Shown here piece by piece: positions 41,397 to 53,400 of a stretch of DNA of 64,000 nt. The stretch covers positions 187,676 through 251,675 of the forward strand of contig CM041104.1 in assembly GCA_023079485.1 (NCBI GenBank). The letters run 5' to 3'. Made by a program: the position numbers and the translations under genes. Every line of letters begins with the position of its first letter. The stretch's first letter is position 1. The stretch comes from Archilochus colubris. Lineage: Eukaryota; Chordata; Aves; Apodiformes; Trochilidae. Below the pieces are notes generated by a model, which ran no database searches, was not told the DNA's origin, and worked only from the letters and a program-made list of their open reading frames with translations.

Positions 41397-43756
41397 CTGC
41401 AGGGAGAGAACACCCAGGCAGGGTCACTGAGCCACCAGCCAGGCTGAGACATTCCGGAGCCACAAGCAAGACAAGATGGTTTGAAACAATCTACCTAACT
41501 CCTCACAAAGCAGGCTGGAGGTTTACACTTCCAGCTGTCTTTATAACTTTGTGTCTTCAAAGTCCCACTTCTCTGCTCTAGAATCACAGAACCATCTGGG
41601 CTGGAAAGGACCTCTGAGACCCTCAAGTCCAACCCTTGATCCACTCCCCCCGTGGTTCCCAGCCCATGGCACTCAGTGCCACATCCAGTCTCTGCTTAAA
41701 AACCTCCAGGGACGGAGATTCCCCCCCCTCCCTGGGCAGCTCATCCCAATGCCTGAGCACCCTCTCTGCAAAGAATTTCTCCTAATATCCAACCTAAACC
41801 TCCCCTGGCAGAGCTGAAGCCCTTTCCCTCTTGTCTGACTGATATCTGCCTGGGAGAAGAGCCTGACCCCCCCTGGCTCCAACCTCCTTTCAGTTTAGAA
41901 ATGGACAAGTTGTGCTTGATGCAATGGATCTTTGCTGTTGCACAACTATTATCCTAGGTCAGTCCATGCTGCCCCAGTGCTCCTGCTGACAGAATGGTCA
42001 GGGAGCAGCCCTGCCAGGCAGACACAAACCTGGCAGGATGGACACATCCTAAAAGCAGACAGAAAGTGTGCTCATGCAGGGGACTGCATCAGTGAAACAC
42101 TTGAGATTAATCTGCAGCTGTGTGTTTGGCTGACAGGTTCTTCTGTGACTGAACGTTACAGCCCAACTTTCCCTGAGCAGCTTTTCCAGTTCAGCCAGTT
42201 TAGCTGAGTGCAGCTCAGGACCTGACCACGCTCTGTGCTCACAAGCTCAAGCTGAAGGACTAAGCCCTGCAGGCAGTACCCAGGTACCTGCTGAGTACCC
42301 AGGTGCAGCTCTGGAGGCAAACCTGGGCTTTTAGGACTGCTCATGGGCCCGAGTGCAGTGCAGCCAAACCCAGAACTGATTCACAGAGAAACAGTGCTGC
42401 ATGGTGAGAACCACCCCAGGCTACACCAGCCACTTCCTGGCACACAGTTATCAGCTGTTTGGGTTTTTGTTTTTGTCAAGGAAACTCATTTACCTGGCTG
42501 TTGATGGGGTTGTTCTCACCAAACACCAGCCAGCCCCCAATGCAGGCTGCAAAGAAAGAATGAAATGGAATTTTTTTCCCCTGTAGCTGGGACTGCAGGG
42601 CCATCAGCCCCTTGTAGGTGAACACAAAATAGGCTAAGTTCCGGGAGTGAGTGTACGTGGCCTGGAAAATTGATCTCAGCTTCTCCCTTAAACTGAAGAA
42701 AAGAAAAGACAATTAGAAGAGCAAGCAGGCAGTAACACCACAGCCATTCAGCCCCTCTAGCCTGCACATTTAGACTGACCCTACAGAACATCCACTTAGT
42801 GATGGAAAATCACTTCCTTCTCTACACCTCAGGGTACATCCAACAGCTCTGCTCAGGCTGTGGACTGTGCTGTTGTCTAAGTCTATGACTAGTCAGGAAG
42901 CTGTTTTATCATAATTATGTTATTTTTGCCCAAGTGCAAACCTCTGGCATAAGCAGGGAAAGCTACAATGTGCACTGCTGTATTTTGGCTTTGCTCATTT
43001 GAAGAGAGAGCAGAGTGCTGCTGTTTGCATCTGCTGCTTTCTCCTCTGCCCACTGCTGCTCACCAACCACTGCACAACTGGCTGAGTGTGTACACCCGTG
43101 TGTGTCTAGAACCACGGCTCACAAATCCTTCTGCTGCTTGAGCCCTCTGGAAACACGAAAGATAAAGCACTTGAATGAAAGCATCCTGAGCAGTACCACA
43201 GGGAGGCAGAGCTGGGGTTCGTACCTTCCACTCTTGAACAGAAAAGTCATCACCAGGGCATGTGGGGCACGAACTTTTGCTCCATAGCTGCAAAAACCAA
43301 CAGATATTCCAGGTTGCCTGTATCGCGCTGGCAAAAACATCGCATTTCCAGGCTACTAACAGCCAAATGATGCCACTCGGCAACCACACCTCACTGCTCC
43401 GGTAGCCCAGCAGGAGCCCAGACGAACCACCCCTAACGGGCCAGGCCGAGGGAGGCCCAGGCCCGGTTAAGTCTCCTATTTGCGATGAACCGGAACCCGC
43501 ACCCCAGCAGCCCCGCTCGGCACAGCACGGGCGGGCGCACCTTCCCCTTCACCCCCGCGGGCACCACACAACCCCCCCGTCCCCTCCCACACCGGGCCCG
43601 GCGCCGCCTCCCTCCCCTCGGCCGCTCCAGCCGCACTCACACGGCCCCGTTGCGGAAGCCCTTGATGGCTGCGAGCGCGGCGCGGTACCGGCGCTGCTGC
43701 AGGAGGGCGTTGGCAGCGCGGAGCAGAGCGCGGACCCGCTCCCCGCCGCCCGCCAT
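41133..43756 (-). CDS. PXMP4: PXMP4 (PMP24), peroxisomal membrane protein 4
   Basis: Four exons join in frame: 43756-43641, 43287-43225, 42692-42494, 41396-41133. They give 213 residues (human 212) and a TAG stop. It belongs to the Tim17/Tim22/Tim23/PMP24 family of small multi-pass membrane proteins. Hydrophobic segments lie at about 45-58 ([11 protein letters not shown]), 100-118 ([14 protein letters not shown]), 128-142 and 155-171 ([14 protein letters not shown]). Highly conserved stretches are [27 protein letters not shown] and [20 protein letters not shown]. From family knowledge it is an integral peroxisomal membrane protein that interacts with PEX19; its transport function is unsettled. 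It is head-to-head with ZNF341, with start codons 616 bp apart. Confidence 0.95.
41580..41897 (-). repeat. CR1 LINE fragment
   Basis: About 320 bp of inverted CR1, from agaatcacagaaccatctgg through ctggctccaacctcctttca. It lies in PXMP4 intron 3 (41397-42493), in the same strand sense as the gene. Confidence 0.88.
42494..42692 (-). CDS. PXMP4: PXMP4 coding exon 3
   Basis: Encodes residues 60-126, including [20 protein letters not shown] and the second membrane segment, ending NNPINSQ. Acceptor ttcttcag, donor gtaaat, phase 0. Confidence 0.95.
43225..43287 (-). CDS. PXMP4: PXMP4 coding exon 2
   Basis: Encodes residues 39-59 ([20 protein letters not shown]), the first membrane segment. Acceptor tttttgcag, donor gtacga, phase 2. 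Confidence 0.93.
43641..43756 (-). CDS. PXMP4: PXMP4 coding exon 1
   Basis: Encodes residues 1-38, [20 protein letters not shown] and onward to FRNGA plus two bases of Val39. The upstream in-frame ATGs (such as 43852) lie in promoter sequence without homology, so the ATG at 43756-43754 is chosen. Donor gtgagt. Confidence 0.92.
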
Positions 43757-44371
43757 GGCGCTGCCGCGGCACTGCTGCCTGCACCACAGACGCTTCCGGA
43801 GGCAGGACGGCACAGGCCGCGCCGATTGGCTCTCCAGGATGCCCATCAGCACTCTTGGCCAATAGGCGATGAGAGCTCAACCGCTCATTTGTGGGGCTGT
43901 CGGTCCTGCAGCCAATGGGGGGCGAGCGGAGCGTCCCGCCCATCCCTCCGGCACTAGGGCGCTGCTCGCCGCTCTCAGGCCCGTGGGGCGCCCCGGCCCG
44001 GCCCGATCCGGTCCCGTGTGGGTGATGGAGCCGGCGGCCAGGCCCTCCCGCGGCAGAGGCGCAGGGCGGGGGCTCTGCCGGACCTCGCAGGTGTCACTTG
44101 GGCACGCCGAGCGGGGCAGGTGCTGCCGCCGTGCTGCCGCCCTGCTTCTCGGCGGAGCCCGTCCTCCGTGGGCCCACGAGGCGCCGCTCCGCCGCCGCCC
44201 AAGTTAAAGCCCATCTCCCCGCCAGACCCCACCGCGCACTCCGGTACCCGGAGCAGCGAGTGTCCCCCCGGGACCGCCCCCCCGGGGCCCGCGACGGCCG
44301 GCGAGCGCCCCCTGGCTGCGGGCGGTGCCGCTGCTCCCGGTCCCGCTCTCCCGGCGGGTCGCGGCTCCAAG
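43757..44371. promoter_or_regulatory. PXMP4/ZNF341 bidirectional promoter
   Basis: A 615-bp CpG-dense gap between two divergent start codons. CCAAT boxes occur at 43859-43863 and 43912-43916 (+) and, inverted, at 43825-43829 (-). No TATA box is visible on either side. The head-to-head arrangement also exists in mammals. Confidence 0.8.
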
Positions 44372-44378
44372 ATGGCGC
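44367..44378 (+). promoter_or_regulatory. ZNF341: YY1-like motif over ZNF341 start codon
   Basis: TCCAAGATGGCG at the ATG fits the core of the YY1 consensus (AAnATGGCG). YY1 sites overlapping the initiator ATG just downstream of the start site are common in TATA-less vertebrate promoters. Binding is inference. Confidence 0.4.
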
Positions 44379-44402
44379 AGGCGATCTTCGAGGCGCTGGA
44401 AG
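44372..44402 (+). CDS. ZNF341: ZNF341 coding exon 1
   Basis: Encodes [10 protein letters not shown] plus one base, matching the human MAQTIFEALEG start. Donor gtaacg in phase 1. The exon sits in the CpG-rich promoter region. Confidence 0.92.
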
Positions 44403-47400
44403 GTAACGGGGCCGTCTCGACAGCGGGGCCGCCTTTCTGTTGTCTCCCTCCTCCCCTTCGCCGGGCCTCGCCGCTCCGTGCTGCCGCTGCCGGGCGGGTC
44501 AGGGGCCGCGGCGGAGCCGCTCCGCCGGGTCTGGCCCGGCCCAGCCCGGTGCGGCGGATTCGCGGCACCGAGGGGCCCCGTCCCGCTCCCCCTTGGCCGC
44601 CCCCGCGGCGGCAGCGCGCACCGGCGCGGCCCCGGGGCAGGCGGGCGGTGCGAACGGCGGGGGCGGGGCGGCAGCGGGACACCCCCCACCCGGCACCACC
44701 CGCGTCCCTGCCGACCCCCGGACCGGACCGGCCCCGCCCCGCCCGCCGCGCTCTCCTGTCCGGCAGCCCCGCACCGCACGTCTGCAGTGCCCGGTGCACC
44801 GGGCAGCCCCGTTAGCTCCGAGCTCGGCGCCCCGGGGAACCGCATCGCTTCCCTGCTCTGGAGCGCCCCATCCCTGGGCACACCACTGCTTCCCACCCCG
44901 GGGCACCCCGTCACCTCCCTTCCCCTCTGCCCCTGAGCCTTAGGACACCCCATGGTCACCCTGCCCCCACCATGGGTCACCCCATCGCTTCCCTGTCCCG
45001 TGGCCTTTTTCCTGGGCTCTCCTCATCCTCCCCACACCCCAGGCTCATGCTGCCACCCCCCCCGATGTGCCCCACTCCCCACTTGCCCCCCGGGAGTGGT
45101 CCCTGGGTGGGTTCTGCCCCCTCTCCCGGTGTGACCGAGCGGATTCTGAGGGTGTGTTTTGTCTCCATGTAGCGTGGGGCAGTGCGTGCGGCGGGCAGGT
45201 GCCATCCCGGGGGGTCCTTGGATGTGCTGAGCTGTGTCAGTCCCTCAGTGAGCTCGGGGTCAGCCTCTGGGGACAAATATTGCACGGGCTGTTTATTTCC
45301 TCTACAGTGGATTCCACACGGGTTTTCCTTTGCGTGGGGGGACAGCGCTCACTGGAAGGCTTTGCACGGGGATCAGCACCTGGTGCTCTGCAAACAGCAC
45401 CTGGCAGCAGGGACAGAAGAGCAAAGAAATGTTTATCTGTGTTTTGCCAGGTGCATTTCCCAGCACTCTGTGTATAATCGGGGTTCCCGAGCTCCTCTTT
45501 GCAGTCAGCTCCTCAGTGTGTGGGTTTCAGAAGAGCAAAACATTTTAGCAAATTATTTTATTTTTTTTTTAAGCCCACAGTAGCTGGCAGCTTTTAGGAG
45601 CTGAGCTTTGTCTGGTTGATTTGATTACAAGTGGCACTCTGCTGAGAGCAGCCCTGTCCTCAGCTGGTGCTGTGGGCATCTTCACCCATCACTACCACAC
45701 CTGGTGCTCATGTTGGTAGGAAAAAAAAGACACAAAATGTGTGGAATTCAGGGTACAAGGAAAAAGCAGCCCCTGGGTGGAACAGACAGCCTTATTTTCC
45801 CCTCTAAACCGAGAGGCATTTGAAAGGGAAAAAAATAAAGCACGAATGAGTAGTCCTGCACTTTTATCCTGGTTTCCCTGAATCATCTTTTTTTGGTGAG
45901 GCTCTGGGGAAAGGCTGCTGCTGCCAGCAGAGAGGGCTTTTTTGTTGTTGTTTTTGGGTTTTAAGACTATGAAGAACATCCTGCAGGATGGTGCTGGCTC
46001 TAATCAGTGCAAGGTCAATCCAGAGCTTTCTCCTGAAATCCACGGATGGCTGTAAATGACATCCATGTAACTACATAAATCTGCCTGCCTGTCTTCATGG
46101 GTTACTGAACCTTGGACGTGGTGATTTCCCTCTGTGTTAAGAGTGGTGGTATGCATTTACCTTGTGAGGTTGCAGAGACTCTGTTGCATTTGAGTGAAAT
46201 GCCAAACAAATGAAGAGCAATGTGTTTCTCTTGTCCTGAGCCACTCTTCTCCAGCAGAAGGCTGAGTGCAACACCAACAGTGCTGCTGCATCGGTTCCAC
46301 CTGGCTTCAGGTGAAGCCTCTCCTCAAGCTTCTTCCTGCTTGCAGGAATGAGGCAATCATCTGGCTTTTTTACTTGAAAGGTCTGGCTACAGGTCAGAAG
46401 GAAACCCAGCATTCCTGTGACAGGCACATCACGAGTGGCAGCCTTGATAAACTCTTCCTAATTATCCCTCTACTACATTAAACCTGAATTTTTCACCCCC
46501 CTTTTTTCTTTTGGGTCTTGCTATATTACTTCTGCTGAAGAACAGCTGCTCCTTTTCACTCTGGTCCAGATGTGCCAACAAGACCTCACAGTGCTGCCTG
46601 TGTGGTTGGCCAGGAGGTTGTTTGTAGGAGAGGAGGCATAGTTTAAGGCAGGCCTTGGGTCAGGATGAGAAGGTCCACCCAGGAGAGCTCCAGTGGTGTT
46701 CCACTGGTGGGGCTGTCCTCTGCTTGCAGCTCCACAGGAGCCAGGACCTGCAGCTTCACTGTGCCTCCCTGTTATTTATGTGAAAGGGTTTCCATGGGCA
46801 TGATGGTAATTTTATGGCTTTAAAATGCCATGGGTAATAGGGGTGCTCCACATCCCTTGGGAAGATCGTGTCCCGGGAGAAATTTTAAAATGAGATGAGG
46901 AACATGGAACAGGAAGATGAGGTTGGTTGCTTCTCATACTGTGACCTGTTATGGCATCTCACTGCCCTTCCTGGAGTTCTTCTCAGGAACCATCCTCATC
47001 CCACTGCTTGGGTATGATCAGACCAATAGATTTTATTGCAGGGCATAATTCTGAGTTCAGAGCTTTATGGTTTTGGTTTGCAAAGATCTTGAAGAAAAGT
47101 GGAAAGCAACCTAGAAACCCCCCTACCTTTCTTTTCTCTCTTAATCCACAAGGCATAACATAATACCCTGGCATGCCATTTGTTTTATTTGTGGGTTCCT
47201 TTTCATAAAGGAATGATAGGGAGGAGTGGCAAAGAAAAATCACCCCTTTTCACCATTTTTTTCCATAATCCAATTGTTCTACATGTCTTTACATCTAATT
47301 TCTAAAAATAGAGAGTATGTCTGACTTCATCCATCAGCTGGATGCTGCTGGCCAGGTTGTCTCCCTAGATGAGCAGTCCCCATCACTGGTATTTATCTGG

Positions 47401-50400
47401 AATATTTTGGAACATTTTGGCTGTAGCGAAAAGTATTTGTGCCAAAGCAAGTGAGCTGATTCTGACAACAAATCTGTCTGGGGATGTGTGCTCTTGTGGA
47501 GTCCCACGGGAAGTGGGAATGAGAGAGCACCCAGCAGATCCTGCGTGAGGGGTGCCCACAGAGGAGCTGGGAGTGGAAGGAGCCACAGTCCAGCTCTCCT
47601 GCATGTCCCAGGACCAGGCTGGCAGCTAGTGACTAAACAGATCCCCCTCAAGAACCTCTTCCAGGAGCCTATGTTTAATATTTCCTTCTTTAAGCTGTAT
47701 CTGAATTGTCCTGCAGCTCGTAGCCATGTGTCTGATCAGATCTGGGGATGCTGATCTTGAAAAAAGGGAGGCATTCCTGACACTGCAGCTGAGACAGAGC
47801 TGCTGCACACCAGAGATTGTCTTCAGCAAGCTCAGTGACTGGGCTGGGCTGTGTCACACCAGGACCCCAGGGACACCCCTCAGGCTGCTCCCTTGTCCAG
47901 ACATCCCAGAGCTCTTGAGCTTTTATCACTCCATAATGTGTTCATATGTTCACAACCATCCTTCCTCTCTGCAGCAGATGCCTGAAGCCAAGTCTTAACT
48001 CAGTTTTCCTTGCCCTTCTTCCCTTCCTTCTCATGTGAAAGGAGTGTGCAGAGTCAGGTGAATGTTGCTGTACTGCTCTACTTAATGCTCTTAAGTAGAG
48101 CTCTTAAGAGCAGAGGGGGGTGAGAAGGGTGGCTCAGGGGCAGCAGTAGCTGACAAGCAGGTTTCCTCCATGAACTGTGAGTGAGCTCCTGGTGCCTGAG
48201 TTCTCTGGTTGGCTGTGCTTGATTTACCATCCCTGCTTCTTTCTCCCTCCAGGAATGGATAATCAGACGGTGCTGGCTGTGCAGTCCTTACTGGATGGTC
48301 AAGGAGGTGTGACAGATCCATCTGCTCAAAATGTCAACCCCTCCACTGCCATCCAGTCGATGGGTGAGTCCTGGCAGCTCCGGGAGAGAGGGGCAGGGGC
48401 TGCAGGTCTCATCCCACAGGGTACTGTCACAACTGTCAGGACAGCAGCAGAGTGGTTGTAGGTGTCAGGCACTGCTGCAAGTGTTGTGAGCCTCTGGCAG
48501 GAGGAGGCAGAGCAGGAGGAAGGGGACAGGTGCCCATGTGAGTTGGTCATGGCAATAGACAGGACCCTGCTTTTACAGAAAAGATACAAATAAAGGGAGC
48601 AGCTGCTCTCCTTGTGGCTGCCTGTGCTTCTCACTGGTATATCCCATCTGTGAATGAATATGGAAACTGGTGCTTGACCAGGACATGCTGGGTGGAAGCT
48701 AAGTTATCCGCTGAAGGAGTTATATTCTGTGTCCCCAGAAACATTCTGCCCCAGGCTGGGAATCAGGGAGGAGGTACAGCCTGATCAGGTGCCAAATGGT
48801 GGTTTGTTCACCCTGCAAATTTCACCTAGGACATACTAATTGGGTAACTTTTTTCTGCTTCTAACACTAGTCAGAGGCACCAAAGATCAGCAGTCTTGTT
48901 GAGGGGTGGCTTCTGGACATCAGCTGCCATCTTCTCTGTGCCCTGGTCTGGGTGACTTCTCTTCCTTTGTGCAACCTCAGTAATAAGATCTGGCACAGCT
49001 GGCATAACACAGGCACTTGGGAAGAAGCAGTTTTGACTAAAAGCTGAGGGTGCAGCAGGAGCAAAGTTGGGTTCATTATTCATGTCTTTGGGATGAGAAG
49101 ACAGACAACATATTTCAGATTGCTGCAGGGAAATGTCAAGTTTTGTACGTGGGAGCAGGGCTGAGATGGGCTCAGTAGCATCAGTTGGCTTTGAGGGAGA
49201 GCTTGGGGTTGGGGAGGAGGGACGGCCCTTGCAGCTGATCTGATGATGGTGTCCTTGAGATGCTGAGATCCAAAAGGAGCATGTTTTTTCCCTGTGGCTG
49301 TGGTTGTCAGGTGTAGCACTGGGGAATGCAGAAGGTCTGGAGCAGTGATCCTGTCCCCTTAATTGCAGATGACGAAGATGTGTTCCTCTGTGGGAAGTGT
49401 AAGAAGCAGTTCAACTCGCTGCCTGCCTTCATGACCCACAAGAGAGAGCAGTGCCAGGGCAGTGCCCCTTCCCTCTCCACAGTCTCTCTGTCCACCAACA
49501 GTGTGTACACCCCCTCCATCACCTCTGTGCAGCAGGCTCCAGGCGCCAGCCGGCAGGTACCGTGCTGCAGGCAGAAGCTCTGCTGCTCTGTCCCTGTGGG
49601 TTTGGGAGTGGGGGGCACCTTGAGGTGATGCTTTGTGAGATCCAGTGACACCTCATGACTGACCTCGCCTCTGGAAACCTTAGATGTGGTCCTTTTGGCT
49701 TATGACCTCATGTTTAAAGCTGTCTGATCCTCTGCAGCGCAGTGTCCTTCAGCACAAGGACCTGATGGGCTTTTTTCAAGACAGGAGAGCTTTCATATTG
49801 GGTCTGAGCTATATCCAGACTGGTCCTACTGGAGATCCCCAGTGTCACAGCCTGGCAGGCTGGCCCTGTGCCTGGGTGCAGGCTCTGGGGTGCTGGGGCT
49901 GGAATGGCTCTCACTGTCCCCAGGGCTGTGGTCTGGCTCGTGGACAATGAGGAGGACAAAGTCTGGCAGCCTGGTTCCTCTGTCCCTCTTCTCAGTCTCC
50001 TGCAGATGAGCCCATGTAATGTGTGATGAGTGCTAAGAGAGGAGCTCTCTGGAGTAACTCTTCCAAAAGACTTCTCAGGAGGGAATCCCTTGTTCATGAC
50101 ATCTACTGTGCCTGCAAACAGGGGGGTTTTCAAAGTACTTCCAAACCAGCTGTTTTTTTTTCAAGCTAACTTAGTGCCCGTGGATGGTGCTGCCCATGGC
50201 TGCAAACACAAGTTATTTTCACCCTTAAAACCAGACAGCCTCCCTCCCTTCTTGTGGTCCAACCCCATTCTGAAGAGATGAAGCTGCTGGTCATCAGCTG
50301 CAGCCAGAACAACCTCCCTCAGTTCTCCACCTTCCCTGGCTGGAGAAAGTACCCAAGAAAGGCCTGAACTTGTCTGTGAACAGTTTGTTGTGCAGATCTT

Positions 50401-53400
50401 GTTTAGTAACCCCTGATTTGCATAGTAGCCAGTGGCCACTTTCCCAAGCTACTGTGATATTTTTATACTCCTTTTCTGAAGCACATTTCTGGAGCTGCAT
50501 TATTGTTGTGGCTCAGAACTATCCTGGACTCAGCAGGAAGCTGCAGATAATTATTGTGGCTCACTGGAGGCAGTGAAATCAGAGACTCTGAGGCTCAGCA
50601 AAAAGCAGTTTCATCAACTTTGATTTATTTCATCCTGCTGCTGGCCAACAATGCATCTTTGTGTTCTTTCAGCAAATCTCTACATACATCACTGTTCCCC
50701 CATCTCCTTTGATCCAGACCCTGGTGCAGGGGAACATCTTGGTCAGCGATGAGGTGTTGATGTCTGCCATGTCTGCTTTTACATCCTTGGACCAGCCCAT
50801 GCCAACAGTTCAGCCCCCAGCTCAGGTAAGGGGCCTGGGAGGTCCTGCTGTGTGGCAGGAGGGTCCTCCAGGCATCTGCTTTGGTGCTGAGTCCTGGGCA
50901 CCTTTACAGTGTGACAGCCAGGCTTGGGAAGGAGTGATGGGTAAATGACAGGTTAGCTCTAGGGCCTTCTCTCTCCTGGTGTCCTTGTTGCTGCATGCCC
51001 GGATTTTTGTGATGTGGTCTCTCCAGCTTCTCTTTTAGCCCCTGTTGGCTTCCAGAGGCCTTGTCAGTTTGTTCTGTGGATTCCTCTCCTCCTGGGATGT
51101 TTTTTTGGGCTCTCTCTGGAGCTGGCCAGGCTGTGTACATGCTCCCTGCTCTGAAAAATCATTTTGTAACCAGAAGGATCAAAAGCTTTAAAAACAAAGA
51201 AAAAAAATGCATTGGGGCTTGAGTGCTTGGCTGTGGGAGAGACAGTGTCTTTGAGCAGGTCATGCCAACCCTCTGCAGGACAGCACAGTCTGGTCAGACC
51301 TGGCTGTTGGACAGTGCTGCCTTGTGTCAGGACATTGCTGCTGTTCCTGCAGGTGCTGGTTTGAACTGGGATTGGAAATGTGTGGGAGGGAGCAGCCCCT
51401 CCAGCTCCTCACTGCTGCAATTTCAACATCTTGTCTGTCTGTCTCTCCCCTTTTCTTGGTTTCAGAGCAGTTTGAGTATGCACGCTGGGGCTGGCTACCT
51501 CTCCCAGCCCCCTCCACCTCCACCCCAGCCACCACCACCCCCTCCTCAGCCTCCCCCACCTCCCCCCCAGAGCATGGGGGCTCCAGGGCAGCCCAGCACT
51601 GGCAGCAGTGGTGTGGTGGAGGTGTACAGTGCTCCTGCTCCCATGGCAGCAAACAGCACGGTGGAGATCCAGACTCTGGGGATGCCACCCTATCCACCCA
51701 TGGAGGTAAGGCCAGGGGCTGTCTGCAGGGGCTTGGCTAACCAGCAAGGCTGCCTGGGAGTCATCTGGGCTGGAAGTGACAGGATCACAGAATAGTTTGG
51801 GTTGGAAAACAGCTTTAAAGGTCACCCAGTCCAAGCCCCCTGCAGTGAGCAGGGACATCTTCAACTCGATCAGGTTGCACAGAGCCCTGTCCAACCTAAC
51901 CTGACCTGGAATGTTTCCATCTCCCACCTCTGGGCAACCTGAGCCAGTGCTTCACCACCCCCACTGTAAAAAATTTCTTATGTTTAATCCAAAAATGCCC
52001 TCTTCTAGTGCAGAGTTAGAGGCTGGGAAGATGCATTAGGTTATCTGACAATGAATATTTCTTCTGGGAGAAGGTACTGAACAGAAGGGTGTCAGTAAGA
52101 TGATGGAAGTTCTCAAGCAGGAGAAATGTTTAAGAGGGATGGAGGACTTAGGAGACCTGACTGTCTGCTGTGGTTGAGGGATACATGCAGGTGTTGGGAG
52201 TGAGAGGGAGCTTAGGTGAGTGGCTCACCCTCCAGAGGGTGCAGAGCACTGCCATGTGCACAGCAGGCTGAAAGAGAAACATTCAGTCTAAATATCAGTG
52301 AGCTGGACAAGGCAACTTCTCCTGGACAGGCAGGGTGGGATTTAGTGGCTGGTCAGCTGGTGGTGGCAGCCTCCACAGCCTGCACAGCCTTCACAACAGA
52401 AACAGAGGTTTGTTGGCCTTGGCTTTTTAGCTGACATCTGATCTTGGCAATGCCAGTGGTCAGACATGGGTAGGGATATGGAATACCTAGTGCACTGTTA
52501 ATGTATTGGGGTGGACTGCAGAAGCACCCTCAAATCATTTCACCCCAGGCTGATGCCTCTAAGCCTTTTTCTCTAAGTATCCTTTTCTAATGTTGGTGCT
52601 GATGTAAAAATCTACCTGGAGTCTTCTTGTACTTTCCTCCCTTCTGCAGTCCTGCCAGGACAGGCAGCAGGGACTTGGTGGTCCCTTGCCTTCAGGGCTG
52701 GTGTAAACCCACAGGGTCAGTGAGATCATCCCAGTAACCTGCTCCAGAGGGATGAGAAACTCTTCTGGTGTGAGAGGCTTGATGGCTCTTCCAGTGTTTC
52801 TTTGCTGTCCTCTTGCTGCCATAATAACTCCTGGTTACTTTCTGATGTTCAGCAGGAGGGTTTCACACTGTGCGAAGTGTTAGTTTTAGTTAGAGACACA
52901 GTGTTGGACTAGTGAACCAGAAATCTGATCCAGCTTGGCAGGAGATAGGGAATTCAGTGAGGCTGATGGCTTGCTGGGAGAGGTGTTGCTGGAGATGGAG
53001 GGCAAGGACACAGCACGGGTCCAGGTACCAAACTTCTTTTTCTCTGATAAACTGCACTCTTGCAGGTACCCAGCCAGTGTGTGGAGAGCCCTGTGTTCCC
53101 TTCTCCTCCTGTGTACAGCCCTGGGAAGCAGGGATTCAAGGCCAAGAGCACCAGCACTCCCACACCCTTGACCAGCACAGGAGGAGCTGCTGTGGGTGGT
53201 TTTGTTTCCTCCTCTGCTGCCAAAAGTCGGCGCTGCAAAAACGAGAGTGGGCTGCAGGGGCTGCAGGAAGGTGGGTGCCCTGCACTGCCCTGAACACCAC
53301 CATGGAGACTGGGGTGGCTCTGGCTGCACAGGCAGCTCCAGGGGGGGATGCTCTGCCAAGCTGGTGCTCAGTCTTGTGCTTGGTGTGTGGAGCTGCATGT

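Noticed and set aside
43766..43852. An upstream in-frame ATG for PXMP4 adding 32 residues
   Set aside because: The extension has no similarity to the family and covers promoter sequence. [12 protein letters not shown] matches the family start.
43975..44980. Several open frames of 200-275 codons on both strands near the ZNF341 start
   Set aside because: They lie in CpG-dense promoter and intron 1 sequence, where stops are rare. They are Arg/Pro/Gly/Ala-rich and show no domain.
50661..50675. A possible alternative acceptor removing the extra Gln at the ZNF341 exon 3/4 junction
   Set aside because: No second AG occurs at the needed position (after caa), so the RQQIS junction is accepted as read.
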